From Pseudorasbora parva (Eukaryota > Chordata > Actinopteri > Cypriniformes > Gobionidae): a DNA stretch of 64,000 nucleotides. The first letter of the stretch is position 1; each line of letters begins with the position of its first letter. Below are positions 12,790 to 26,005 of the stretch, in pieces. Below the pieces are notes generated by a model that did not search any database, was not told where the DNA came from, and saw only the letters and a program-made list of their open reading frames with translations. The stretch covers positions 11,914,513-11,978,512 of the forward strand of contig NC_090173.1 of the NCBI RefSeq assembly GCF_024679245.1, written 5' to 3'. A program made the position numbers and the translations under genes.

Positions 12790-15700
12790 CACTGTCAGAA
12801 AAAAAGGTACATTGCTGTTATTGGGGCGGTACCCTAAGGTACAAAACTGAAAGGGTGCTAAAATGTACCTTTAAGGAACTAATACGCACTCTTGAAGTAC
12901 TGATAATGTACCTTTAAGGTACTAATACACACTCTAAAGTACTGATAATGTACCTTTAAGGTATTAATACGCACTCTTGAAGTACTGATAATGTACCTTT
13001 AAGGTATTAATACACACTCTTAAAGTACTGATAATGTACCTTTAAGGTATTAATACACACTCTTAAAGTACTGATAATGTACCTTTAAGGTATTAATACG
13101 CACTCTTGAAGTACTGATAATGTACCTTTAAGGTATTAATACACACTCTTAAAGTACTGATAATGTACCTTTAAGGTATTAATACACACTCTTAAAGTAC
13201 TGATAATGTACCTTTAAGGTATTAATACGCACTCTTGAAGTACTGATAATGTACCTTTAAGGTATTAATACACACTCTTGAAGTACTGATAATGTACCTT
13301 TAAGGTATTAATACACACTCTTAAAGTACTGATAATGTACCTTTAAGGTATTAATACACACTCTTAAAGTACTGATAATGTACCTTTAAGGTATTAATAC
13401 GCACTCTTGAAGTACTGATAATGTACCTTTAAGGAACTAATACGCACTCTTGAAGTACTGATAATGTACCTTTAAGGTATTAATACACACTCTTAAAGTA
13501 CTGATAATGTACCTTTAAGGTATTAATACACACTCTTAAAGTACTGATAATGTACCTTTAAGGTATTAATACGCACTCTTAAAGTACTGATAATGTACCT
13601 TTAAGGTACTAATACACACTCTTAAAGTACTGATAATGTACCTTTAAGGTATTAATACACACTCTTGAAGTACTGATAATGTACCTTTAAGGTACTAATA
13701 CACACTCTTGAAGTACTGATAATGTACCTTTAAGGTATTAATACACACTCTTGAAGTACTGATAATGTACCTTTAAGGTATTAATACACACTCTTGAAGT
13801 ACTGATAATGTACCTTTAAGGTATTAATACACACTCTTAAAGTACTGATAATGTACCTTTAAGGTATTAATACACACTCTTGAAGTACTGATAATGTACC
13901 TTTAAGGTATTAATACACACTCTTAAAGTACTGATAATGTACCTTTAAGGTATTAATACACACTCTTAAAGTACTGATAATGTACCTTTAAGGTATTAAT
14001 ACACACTCTTAAAGTACTGATAATGTACCTTTAAGGTATTAATACACACTCTTAAAGTACTGATAATGTACCTTTAAGGTATTAATACGCACTCTTGAAG
14101 TACTGATAATGTACCTTTAAGGAACTAATACGCACTCTTGAAGTACTGATAATGTACCTTTAAGGTATTAATACACACTCTTAAAGTACTGATAATGTAC
14201 CTTTAAGGTATTAATACACACTCTTGAAGTACTGATAATGTACCTTTAAGGTATTAATACACACTCTTAAAGTACTGATAATGTACCTTTAAGGTATTAA
14301 TACACACTCTTGAAGTACTGATAATGTACCTTTAAGGTATTAATACACACTCTTAAAGTACTGATAATGTACCTTTAAGGTATTAATACACACTCTTAAA
14401 GTACTGATAATGTACCTTTAAGGTATTAATACGCACTCTTGAAGTACTGATAATGTACCTTTAAGGAACTAATACGCACTCTTGAAGTACTGATAATGTA
14501 CCTTTAAGGTATTAATACACACTCTTAAAGTACTGATAATGTACCTTTAAGGTATTAATACACACTCTTAAAGTACTGATAATGTACCTTTAAGGTATTA
14601 ATACGCACTCTTAAAGTACTGATAATGTACCTTTAAGGTACTAATACACACTCTTAAAGTACTGATAATGTACCTTTAAGGTATTAATACACACTCTTGA
14701 AGTACTGATAATGTACCTTTAAGGTACTAATACACACTCTTGAAGTACTGATAATGTACCTTTAAGGTATTAATACACACTCTTGAAGTACTGATAATGT
14801 ACCTTTAAGGTATTAATACACACTCTTGAAGTACTGATAATGTACCTTTAAGGTATTAATACACACTCTTAAAGTACTGATAATGTACCTTTAAGGTATT
14901 AATACACACTCTTGAAGTACTGATAATGTACCTTTAAGGTATTAATACACACTCTTAAAGTACTGATAATGTACCTTTAAGGTATTAACACACACTCTTG
15001 AAGTACTGATAATGTACCTTTAAGGAACTAATACGCACTCTTGAAGTACTGATAATGTACCTTTAAGGTATTAATACGCACTCTTGAAGTACTGATAATG
15101 TACCTTTAAGGAACTAATACACACTCTTAAAGTACTGATAATGTACCTTTAAGGTATTAATACGCACTCTTGAAGTACTGATAATGTACCTTTAAGGTAT
15201 TAATACACACTCTTAAAGTACTGATAATGTACCTTTAAGGTATTAATACACACTCTTAAAGTACTGATAATGTACCTTTAAGGTATTAATACGCACTCTT
15301 GAAGTACTGATAATGTACCTTTAAGGTATTAATACACACTCTTAAAGTACTGATAATGTACCTTTAAGGTATTAATACACACTCTTAAAGTACTGATAAT
15401 GTACCTTTAAGGTATTAATACGCACTCTTGAAGTACTGATAATGTACCTTTAAGGTATTAATACACACTCTTGAAGTACTGATAATGTACCTTTAAGGTA
15501 TTAATACACACTCTTAAAGTACTGATAATGTACCTTTAAGGTATTAATACACACTCTTGAAGTACTGATAATGTACCTTTAAGGTATTAATACACACTCT
15601 TGAAGTACTGATAATGTACCTTTAAGGTATTAATACACACTCTTAAAGTACTGATAATGTACCTTTAAGGAACTAATACGCACTCTTGAAGTACTGATAA

Positions 15701-16619
15701 TGTACCTTTAAGGTATTAATACACACTCTTAAAGTACTGATAATGTACCTTTAAGGTATTAATACACACTCTTGAAGTACTGATAATGTACCTTTAAGGT
15801 ATTAATACACACTCTTAAAGTACTGATAATGTACCTTTAAGGTATTAATACACACTCTTGAAGTACTGATAATGTACCTTTAAGGTATTAATACACACTC
15901 TTAAAGTACTGATAATGTACCTTTAAGGTATTAATACACACTCTTAAAGTACTGATAATGTACCTTTAAGGTATTAATACGCACTCTTGAAGTACTGATA
16001 ATGTACCTTTAAGGAACTAATACGCACTCTTGAAGTACTGATAATGTACCTTTAAGGTATTAATACACACTCTTAAAGTACTGATAATGTACCTTTAAGG
16101 TATTAATACACACTCTTAAAGTACTGATAATGTACCTTTAAGGTATTAATACGCACTCTTAAAGTACTGATAATGTACCTTTAAGGTACTAATACACACT
16201 CTTAAAGTACTGATAATGTACCTTTAAGGTATTAATACACACTCTTGAAGTACTGATAATGTACCTTTAAGGTACTAATACACACTCTTGAAGTACTGAT
16301 AATGTACCTTTAAGGTATTAATACACACTCTTGAAGTACTGATAATGTACCTTTAAGGTATTAATACACACTCTTGAAGTACTGATAATGTACCTTTAAG
16401 GTATTAATACACACTCTTAAAGTACTGATAATGTACCTTTAAGGTATTAATACACACTCTTGAAGTACTGATAATGTACCTTTAAGGAACTAATACACAC
16501 TCTTGAAGTACTGATAATGTACCATTTAGGGGTGAGTAAGATACAAAGATGTACCTTTTCACTTTTGTACCTTAGGGTACCGCCCCAGTGACAGCACTGT
16601 ACATTTTTTTCTGAGAGTG
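12790..16619. mobile_element. CACTA-type non-autonomous element filled by a 43-bp minisatellite
   Basis: Ends are inverted repeats of about 60 bp. The left starts CACTGTCAGAAAAAAAGGTA and holds GGGGCGGTACCCTAAGGTAC; the right holds GTACCTTAGGGTACCGCCCC and ends TTTTCTGAGAGTG. TA flanks both sides (12788-12789 and 16620-16621). Starting with CACTG and having a very short duplication fits CACTA (EnSpm/CMC) elements. No transposase. Nearly all of the inside is the 43-bp array. A related element lies at 62125-63658. Confidence 0.82.
12865..16518. repeat. 43-bp minisatellite array, about 85 units
   Basis: Unit begins GTACCTTTAAGGTATTAATA and continues CACACTCTTAAAGTACTGATAAT. 3654 bases equal 85 units of 43 less one base; the missing base is in the second unit (CTCTAAAG for CTCTTAAAG). 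Variant positions: TATT/TACT/AACT, ACACAC/ACGCAC and TTAAAG/TTGAAG. Variant order repeats at 13433, 14465 and 16013, spacings of exactly 24 and 36 units. Confidence 0.95.
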
Positions 16620-17090
16620 TAAAAAGAAAGAACAAAACAATTGTAGTAAAAAGAGAGAAAAAATTTAGGGGAAAGCTAAAAATAAAAGAAACCAGGGAAA
16701 AATGAAGAAAAAAAAAACACAGAAAAAGATTAATACAATAAAAAAAAAATGATTAAAAAAGAAATTGATTGAAGAAAGTGATAAATAAAAGAAAAAAAGA
16801 GCAAAAGATCAAAGGAAAAAGGAAAAGGAAAAGAAAAAAGGTTCATAATGTGAAAAATAGCAAATCAAAATCAGGGAAAGAGTAAATGATAAAGAAATGA
16901 AAAGCAGCAATAAAACTAAGAGAAATTAAAAGGTAGGAGAAAGGAAACAAAATAAACAGAAAGAAAGACAAAATAAACAGAAAGAAAGACAAAATAAACA
17001 GAAAGAAAGACAAAAAAATACAAAAAAAGAAAAAGAGAAAATATTATCAAAAATAAATTAAATAGAAAAAAGGGCAAATTTAAGGAACTA
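16620..17090. repeat. A/G-rich low-complexity sequence
   Basis: Almost only AAAGAAA/AATAAAA words. A 21-bp unit (AAAATAAACAGAAAGAAAGAC) is repeated about three times at about 16949-17013. No gene. Confidence 0.8.
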
Positions 17091-17540
17091 CAAGCAAAGC
17101 TGAAAAATATGACTTATACTGAATGCTAAAAGAGTGAAACGCATTATGGTTTAGATGATGTTTACAGTAACAGCTGCCCTTCTGTGTGTTGACCCCTGAC
17201 CCTCTCTGCAGAAAGCACAACTGACTTCCGCGCAACAAAGCTGTCAGACCCCGAGGAACGCCGCCATTTATGACGGATGTGTGTGTGTGTATCACAGATG
17301 TAAAATATGGCCTGGGGCTTCCAGTAGTTGCTGTTAATCCTGTGACAAGACGGAAGGATAGTGTTTGTACGGGATTTGGCACTACATTCCCATTAGTGTC
17401 TAATTAAAGTCTGGAAACGCAGATGTCTCCACTCGCAGGCTTATTGATTAGAGAGCCGGTACAGAAACTCCACACAAACAAAACCTGCGATAGCTACAAA
17501 TAGTTCGCCTGGCAGTGAGGAGGTTTATGTTGGTCTGATA
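17091..17540. other. non-repetitive sequence, possible conserved non-coding DNA
   Basis: Balanced composition between two simple-sequence regions. No open frame above 100 codons that resembles a protein. It holds a TAATTA-type core at about 17400 (CTAATTAAAG). Confidence 0.3.
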
Positions 17541-17927
17541 ACAGATGGCTAAACATTAAACTTGCTTCGAAGAGCGGAAAATCTTGGTTTATGCCAAGTC
17601 ATGCAGAAACGGATCTGACTACATTTTACGAACGGGACGATGAACTTACTAAAGCTTCCAAAAGTATAAATAAATAAAAAAATACACATATAATTATATG
17701 ACGAAATGTAATAAATCAAAAATAAATAAAAGTAGTAATAAATAATGTATAAACAAATAAACAAGGGGGGAAAAAACAATTATAAATAAGAAAATTAAAG
17801 CATAGTCATTTATTTATGTTTAAATTTCTTTGTATATGTATATCAGAGTCAAATTGATTAAATCACATCCAAAATAAAAGTTCTGTGTACATGTGTGTGT
17901 TCTGTGTGAAATTATTATATATACGTA
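17541..17927. other. AT-rich sequence, no feature recognised
   Basis: AATAAATAAA-rich stretch ahead of the next TIR element. Confidence 0.3.
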
Positions 17928-18876
17928 CACTCTAAAAAATGCTGGGTTAAAAACAACCCAAGTTGGGTTGAAAATGCACCGACCCAACAATTGAGTTGTT
18001 TTAACCCAATGGTTGAGTTGTTTTAACCCAGTGGTTGAGTTGTTTTAACCCAATGGTTGAGTTGTTTTAACCCAATGGTTGAGTTGTTTTAACCCAATGG
18101 TTGAGTTGTTTTAACCCAGTGGTTGAGTTGTTTTAACCCAGTGGTTGAGTTGTTTTAACCCAGTGGTTGAGTTGTTTTAACCCAGTGGTTGAGTTGTTTT
18201 AACCCAGTGGTTGAGTTGTTTTAACCCAGTGGTTGAGTTGTTTTAACCCAGTGGTTGAGTTGTTTTAACCCAATGGTTGAGTTGTTTTAACCCAATGGTT
18301 GAGTTGTTTTAACCCAGTGGTTGAGTTGTTTTAACCCAGTGGTTGAGTTGTTTTAACCCAATGGTTGAGTTGTTTTAACCCAATGGTTGAGTTGTTTTAA
18401 CCCAGTGGTTGAGTTGTTTTAACCCAGTGGTTGAGTTGTTTTAACCCAGTGGTTGAGTTGTTTTAACCCAATGGTTGAGTTGTTTTAACCCAGTGGTTGA
18501 GTTGTTTTAACCCAGTGGTTGAGTTGTTTTAACCCAGTGGTTGAGTTGTTTTAACCCAGTGGTTGAGTTGTTTTAACCCAATGGTTGAGTTGTTTTAACC
18601 CAGTGGTTGAGTTGTTTTAACCCAGATTTTTGAGTTGTTTTAACCCAATGGTTGAGTTGTTTTAACCCAGTGGTTGAGTTGTTTTAACCCAATGGTTGAG
18701 TTGTTTTAACCCAGTGGTTGAGTTGTTTTAACCCAGTGGTTGGGTTAAATGTTGCTTAAGACAACCCAATTGCTGGGTAAGAACAACTCAACCATTGGGT
18801 TAAAACAACCCAATTGTTGGGTCGGTGCATTTTCAACCCAACTTAGGTTGTTTTTAACCCAGCATTTTTTAGAGTG
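17928..18876. mobile_element. CACTA-type non-autonomous element filled by a 22-bp minisatellite
   Basis: Left end CACTCTAAAAAATGCTGGGT and right end ACCCAGCATTTTTTAGAGTG are perfect inverses. The inversion runs on for about 60 bp through GGTTGAAAATGCACCGACCC. TA flanks both sides. 949 bp, no transposase. The start CACTC with a very short duplication fits a CACTA-type element. Confidence 0.85.
17985..18750. repeat. 22-bp minisatellite array, about 35 units
   Basis: Unit TTGTTTTAACCCARTGGTTGAG where R is A or G; the A and G units are mixed. One unit near 18625 has a different core (CAGATTTTTGAG). The unit is derived from the element's own end, which has GGGTTAAAACAACCCAA-type sequence in inverse order at 18797. 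Confidence 0.95.
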
Positions 18877-19393
18877 TACAGTACAGGCCAAGAGTTTGGA
18901 CACATTACTATTTGTAATGTTTTTGAAAGAAGTTTATTCTGCTCATCAAGCCAAGAAGTTGTCATGTCAATGGTACTCTGTGATACGCACAAAATACTGA
19001 CCTGTTTGCTTAAGAGGACTGCCATGTCAACTTGAAACTCAACCAATGACCTGAGCAACGGCTATAAAGAAAAAAAGCCTTTCGCAAACACCAAGAGCCA
19101 AAATTAGAGGGCTTTCTGCATAAAAGTTATTGCGGAAGCAAACTAAACAAACACTGTTCATTAGGTGAGGAAACAAAAACACACCTCAGTCTGTTGTCCG
19201 TCTGGTTGAGTTGACAGTGATGTTTCGGTTTGGACACTTGTGTCGTGAGTTCAGGCTCATCATGATGTGTGTGGTTACCGCTGAAGATCCAGCTTAGATG
19301 TTATGGGTCAATCTGATCCTACATGACAAAAATCACATCTCAAGGGTCAAAATATGTTCATATGACATGGTGGAAACATTTAACAACACCATA
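18877..19393. mobile_element. probable Tc1-like element remnant
   Basis: ACAGTACAGGCCAAGAGTTT at 18879 is close to a TIR common in fish Tc1-like copies (CAGTACAGTCCAAAAGTTTGG as I remember it). The following bases include GAAAGAAGTTTATTCTGCTC. No transposase frame was found. The right limit is unknown. Confidence 0.45.
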
Positions 19394-20455
19394 CAGGTCC
19401 TTCTCAAAAAATTAGCATATTGTGATAAAGTTCATTTTTTTCCATAATGTAATAGGGTAAGACACAGAAAGAAATTTCTGAACGAATAGGCTGTTCCCAG
19501 AGTGCTGTATAAAGGCACCTCAGTGGGAAGTCTGTGGGAAGGGAAAAGTGTGGCAAAAAACGCTGCACAACGAGAAGAGGTGAGCGGACCCTGAGGAAGA
19601 TTGTGGAGAAGGGCCGATTCCAGACCTTGGGGGACCTGCGGAAGCAGTGGACTGAGTCTGGAGTAGAAACATCCAGAGCCACCGTGCACAGGCGTGTGCG
19701 GGAAATGGGCTACAGGTGCCGCATTCCCCAGGTCAAGACACTTTTGGGCTACAGAGAAGCAGCACTGGACTGTTGCTCAGTGGTCCAAAGTACTTTTCCG
19801 GATGAAAGCAAATTTTGCATGTCATTCAGAAATCAAGGTGCCAGAGTCTGGAGGAAGACTGGGGAGAAGGAAATGCCAAAATGCCTGAAGTCCAGTGTCA
19901 AGTACCCACAGTCAGTGATGGTCTGGGGTGCCATGTCAGCTGCTGGTGTTGGTCCACTGTGTTTTATCAAGGGCAGGTCAATGCAGCTCGCTATCAGGAG
20001 ATTTTGGAGCACTTCATGCGTCCATCTGCTGAAAAGCTTTATGGAGATGAAGATTTGGTTTTTCAGCTCGACCTGGCACCTGCTCACAGTGCCAAAACCA
20101 CTGGTAAATGGTTTACTGACCATGGTATTACTGTGCTCAATTGGCCTGCTAACTCTCCTGACCTGAACCCCAGAGAGAATCTGTGGGATATTGTGAAGAG
20201 AAAGTTGAGAGACGCAAGACCCAACACTCTGGATGAGCTTAAGGCCGCTATCGAAGCATCCTGGGCCTCCATAACACCTCAGCAGTGCCACAGGCTGATC
20301 GCCTCCATGCCACGCCGCACTGAAGCAGTCATTTCTGCAAAAGGATTCCCCACCAAGTATTGAGTGCATAACTGAACATAATTATTTGAAGGTTGACTTT
20401 TTTTGTATTAAAAACACTTTTCTTTTATTGGTCGGATGACATATGCTAATTCTTT
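19394..20455 (+). mobile_element. Tc1-like transposon lacking its 3' end
   Basis: Left TIR starts CAGGTCCTTCTCAAAAAATT after TA. The transposase reads GEKCGKKRCTTRRGERTLRK, a short HTH, RVREMGYRCRIP, then PDESKFCMSF (first catalytic Asp) and SVMVWGAMSAAGVGPLCFIK in one frame (19534 onward). After a one-base shift near 19970 it continues YQEILEHFMRPSAEKLYGDE, FQLDLAPAHS and NSPDLNPRENLW to FPTKY and TGA at 20361-20363. The matching copy at 2167 continues past 20455, but this one changes to unrelated sequence and has no right TIR. Confidence 0.9.
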
Positions 20456-21950
20456 TAGATTTTTTGACAATTTTCTTTGGAAATTACATATAGTTACTAT
20501 AGAGCTTCTTTTTTTTCCCACACAACAAAAGTCGATGGAAAGATTATCTTTCAATAATGCATTACTGTATATGGAAGCTCAAATCCACCATATAAGAAAG
20601 AAGGGAACAAATCATGCTTTGGTAAAGCATACATTGTAAAAAGAAATAAAAAAGAAAAAAAGAAGAAGTAGTTGCCGTCTTAAATTTAAGTTCAATCAAC
20701 TTGATTGTTTAAGTAATTTCAATATAAAGGCTTAAATGGCTGTAATTCAAGAATGCATTTGAGTAGATGACCTAAATTTGGTCTTGTTTTAACAAACACT
20801 TGGCAGATTATTGCTGAAGTGAAAGCAATTCAAAATATGAAAAAGTTATGGAAGTTTAAATTAACTTTAAATAAAATAAATTGTACTTAATCATTTTTAT
20901 TTTATATAAAATATGTATTGTACAAAACAAAAACCCCAAATTACTATAAAATCAAAGCTATATTATCTAACCAATTGTGTTCCAAATTTAAAGTTTATAT
21001 CACAAAAAAATGAAGTTCCCATGAAATTTTGTTTAGGCGCTGTACCAAAAATAGCCACTGGGTGTCAATCACATTCTACTGATTGTTTTGTTGATGAATT
21101 TTCCTGTAAATGTCTGTCCAAATATCACTTCAATCACAAAATATGGAACCTTGAGACTCTGACCTTTTCCGACAATATGCGTTTAGTAAAGATTAGAAAA
21201 GATTATAAAGAAGTTAAAATAAATGTTGTAATATGAAACATGACACCTCCCATGAGGGGAGGAGCCTGCTAGAAGATATTAGAGTAACGTTTCCATGGTA
21301 ACAAAACGTCCGCTTTCAAAAATATTTTGAAATCTCGAAGGATAAATCTCAAGGTCTTAAGCTTTCGAATGATACCGAATTTATAATGATTACTAAAATA
21401 TAGGATACGAAAAAAGGCCATCAAAAAAAAAAGAAAAGAAAAAAAGAGCGTGGGACGGTGGCGGTTTAAAAAAGGTTTTGAATCTTGTATAACTTAACTT
21501 ATTTTGATGAGTAAAAGCAATGTAAAAACACGTTTTCATAACTTATGGATCATTAAATTTTTTCCAATGTAATAAAAATACAAGTAGAAATTATTAAATA
21601 AAAATGTAAAAAATTATGCAATAAAAAGCGAAAGTAACTAAATTATGATGTTGAACTTCTGAGATAAAAAGTCAAAGGAAAACAAATATATGATGGAAAA
21701 AATTTAATTGTGATAAAATATTTTGTACTTATGACTGTGTGTCATAATTATGACTTTTTATCTCAAAATTTTGTATTTTTATGTCAGTTATGACCGTCAT
21801 AAAGGTCTCCTCTTATAATTTTTTATTGATATCATAATTATGTCTTACTAAACCATGAACTGTTTTGTTTTTGCCATGTGGTGGAAATCTGCCATAAACT
21901 TGCACCCGTTCCTTACACAAAGATGTCATGTGACTTCTAAAGTCATGATG
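20456..21950. other. AT-rich sequence, mostly unassigned
   Basis: Includes an A/G-rich stretch (20640-20670) and, at 21655-21790, words such as GAGATAAAAAGTC and GACTTTTTATCTC that belong to the element family of 43618-47703. GTTTCCATGGTAAC at about 21290 is an inverted-repeat word close to an RFX site. Nothing coding. Confidence 0.35.
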
Positions 21951-22660
21951 TATGTAGATTATGGTGCTTGGAGATACATTCACTTTGATTATATGGAAAA
22001 CAGTTCAGTCTAACATGTCATTTGGTTTTCACAGAATAAAAAACTCGATCTCTGGACAAGAAAGCCGACAGACACCAAACACTGAGAAATTACATTCATT
22101 TACATCCTGGAGTCTGAGAGGGCAATGGTTGCAGATTTGCTCCAAAACACATCTATTGCTCTAGAGCGCCTCCATGAGGGAGTCTAAGGACCTGTAGCTT
22201 CGCCTATTTTCCTCTGGCCCAAGGAACACACACACAAACACAGACTTATTTCCCAAACACACCACCTGTGCCTAGTGCAAAACAGCAGCAGAGAGCTAAA
22301 AACAGGCAGAAGTTACTACTGGCTGATCCCAACCAAGCTAACCAGAGTCTCTTTCATAATGTAATTTCTTCACGGTCAGCTTGGACCTTCGACAGGCCCA
22401 AATTCCTCAGCATTACACGCTCCAAACACAAGAAATTGTTGTTCGGCTTTGTGATTTCAAAATTAGGATCACAAGGGCTCAGTCAACAAGCTGAAAATAG
22501 CAAATAAACACTGGAGCGATTGTCAGCGGGTATGATTGTTCAGCTTGTGTCGTGGAGAAAAACAAACCGCTTCAGACTTCAATACGTGGACAAAAACGAC
22601 GACTAAAAATCACCATTTATTAGGATTTTTATTAGGAACTAGATGAGCAAAGTTCGTAAA
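21951..22660. other. non-repetitive sequence, possible conserved non-coding DNA
   Basis: Balanced composition. No splice-framed exon was convincing. An open frame of 79 codons at 22268 has no known relative that I recognise. Confidence 0.3.
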
Positions 22661-23220
22661 ATAAACTTCAAGTTGGCTTGAAAAAGCCTAGCCAGTAAGT
22701 TTGAAGTACTTTTGAAAGCTTGAAAGTTTGAAATGGCTTAAGTTTTAGTTTTAAGTAGTTTTAAAAGCCAGCCAGCTGTGCAGCTAGTTAGCTAGCTTGC
22801 AACATGTTGATATTAATTTAAACTTTTGTTAGCATACTTTAACATATGTTGTTAGCATGTTAATATAAATCAGCATGAAATAACATGATTTAACATGTTT
22901 TTTTAGCATGAATTAACATTTAGCTAGCATATTTTAACATTAATTAACATTTTGTTAGCATGAAATAACATGCTTGCTAGGACGTTCAAACATGACTTCA
23001 CATGTTGTTAACATTAATTTACTTAACACGTTAGCAATAATTACCATCTTGCTAACATGTTAACGTAAATTAGCCATAAATGAACGTGTTTTAACATAAA
23101 TTACCATGTTTTTAGCATATTTTAACATTAATTAACATTTTACTAACACAAATTAACATGTTGATAGCATTAATTAGCATGTAGACAGCATCAAGCACAA
23201 ATTAACTTTTTAAAAATTGT
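22661..23220. repeat. degenerate TTAGCATGTTAACAT-type repeat
   Basis: Dozens of variants of TTAGCATG, TTAACATG and ATTAACATTTT with irregular spacing, preceded by AAGTTTGAAG/GGCTTGAAAA words. A common decayed tandem repeat type in cyprinid genomes, by memory. Confidence 0.7.
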
Positions 23221-23299
23221 TTTTAAGTGCAAGTTTTTGATGACAATACCGTTATCGTCTCCGTGAAAACCAATCTGTGAAAATGGTGACGTCATGCGA

Positions 23300-23865
23300 A
23301 TTACGTGTTAAAGGGGTGATGAATTGAGGAATCAACTTTCCCTTGAGCTTTTGATATATAAACAGTCATGGTAATATAAGAATATCCTGTAAGTTTCAGA
23401 GCTGAAAACTTCCTTGTTAGTCAAAGAAAAGCTTTTATAGACACCAGGCCCAGCAAACAGTCCTGTGCTTCATACTGACGTCAGTGCGCGACGAAACGCC
23501 GCCTCTACCGAATCTACAGCGCATCTAATCCAGCAGCCCCGCCCACCGACTCATGCAGGATTCACACAGAAATTTTGATGAATGACAGTTATAAATCAGG
23601 CTGATAAAAATGTCAGGAAAGCAGGATTCCTGCCTGCATGTCATATTCCATGGATCACTGAATCTTTGGTAAGTTGTAAGGAACACTATATCAAGTCCAA
23701 CCTTTAGTTTAAACTGATAATCGTTTGCTCTTCTCAAGTTTTCCTCCATTAACTCCAGTCACACAGCTGCTCTTCTGCCACTCAGCCCCGGCTGAGGGGA
23801 CGTGTTTCGGTGGGAAAGTGACGTCGATGCATACCCTCTATAGGAGCATAGTCTTTCTTTACAAA
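23300..23865. repeat. dispersed cyprinid-type repeat, partial
   Basis: GGGGTGATGAATTGAGGAAT and AACTTCCTTGTTAGTCAAAG are words I recognise from a repeat common in carp-like fish. A GC-rich part with CGCCGCC and GCCCCGCCC follows. No transposase. Ends are not defined. Confidence 0.45.
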
Positions 23866-24780
<915 letters not shown>

Positions 24781-25005
24781 ATTTCTGAGTATTTGCGTTT
24801 AAGATTTGTTTGTACAATATTTGCCAAGTCATTTGTTTTACATTTACCATGATGATCCCTTCAGTTGTGGTGCACATGGAATAAACTTTTTTAACCAGAT
24901 GGTTAATAAAGACAAGAGAACGTTACCAGAATTATATTGTAATTATGTATTTAATTCAACAAGTCAAAAAAATTTAAGTAAAATAATTGAAATTGGTCAA
25001 TTGTA
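24781..25005. other. unassigned AT-rich sequence
   Basis: No coding signal or repeat end recognised. Confidence 0.3.
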
Positions 25006-25165
25006 TGGTAGCCCGTTTCCGCCACAAAAAAAGGGTAATTGCGACTTTTTATCTCAGAATTCTGATTTTTTTTCTCACAATAGTGTAATATAGTCACAAT
25101 TCTGACTGAGAAATAAAGAAATATATCATGATTTGTGAGAAAAAAGTCAGAATTCACTGCATTCC
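25006..25165. mobile_element. fragment of the TGGAAGCCCGTTTCC element family
   Basis: Begins TGGTAGCCCGTTTCCGCCAC after TA and continues with TTTTTATCTCAGAATTCTGA, as do the ends of the large element at 43618-47703. It stops after GAGAAAAAAGTCAGAATTC, so the right TIR is missing. Confidence 0.7.
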
Positions 25166-26005
25166 ACAATGTTATGTATAATGCAAATCTTGTTTCCAAT
25201 GACAAACACATTATTCCCGGTTGAAACTTTAACTGTCCACTTGTCACAGGCCATCTCACCATATATATTCATCATATTATATATTGCTTTACCATAGCAC
25301 TTTTTTGGTGAATGAAAATTGTATATAACCTGAGCTACAGAGACACTAACTAAATTTAGTGACCCAGAATACTGAAAGTAAGTTTGGCCGAATAGCCAAG
25401 AGGCTTGTTAGCAAAACAACAGCGAGATAATCAGATTGCGTCTGATCCCTCGGTGACCTCTGCGTCGTCAGGGGTCAGAAACAGGGTTGTGGGCTAGCAG
25501 AGGATCTAGATTAGTCTAAGGATAAAATAGCTCTTAAAGCAGCACAAGATGATCTACAGGGGTCTGGAACGAGCTTATCGCTATCAGGAAAAACACTATA
25601 CTTAGCCACAAAACGCAACAGATTGAAAAAGTAAATATTAAGTCAATTTCGATTGTGTAACGCTTTTAACAATACACATTGTTTCAGAGCAGCATAATCA
25701 TAATATCTTAATGCCTTAGAGTAGCATTTAACATATTCTAGCTGTGCAATAATAAAGTATTTAAACTATATAATTAGACTATATAAACAATCAAGCAGTT
25801 GAGATTCACAAATCTGTATCATATTTACATAAGTATAATGTGTGTATGCAGGATATATACTGTGTGATAATATATAATATAGCTTTATGTGGGTAAAATT
25901 GGATTTACTATCCAACTTCATAAAAGTTACATTTGTGTAGTTTCGTCGATAGCAGTTGAGATTTTACAGTATATATTGCTTTTCCTTAGCATACCGTGAA
26001 TAAAA
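25166..26005. other. unassigned sequence, with a non-repetitive block
   Basis: 25375-25590 is non-repetitive and of balanced composition (CGGTGACCTCTGCGTCGTCA) and could be conserved non-coding DNA. The remainder is AT-rich and unassigned. Confidence 0.3.

Noticed and set aside
12865..16518. CRISPR-like array or centromeric satellite
   Set aside because: Units are head to tail with no unique spacers, the host is a vertebrate, and the array is bounded by transposon ends.
21287..21301. RFX-like site GTTTCCATGGTAAC
   Set aside because: One core position (T for purine) does not fit the X-box consensus, and the surroundings look repetitive.
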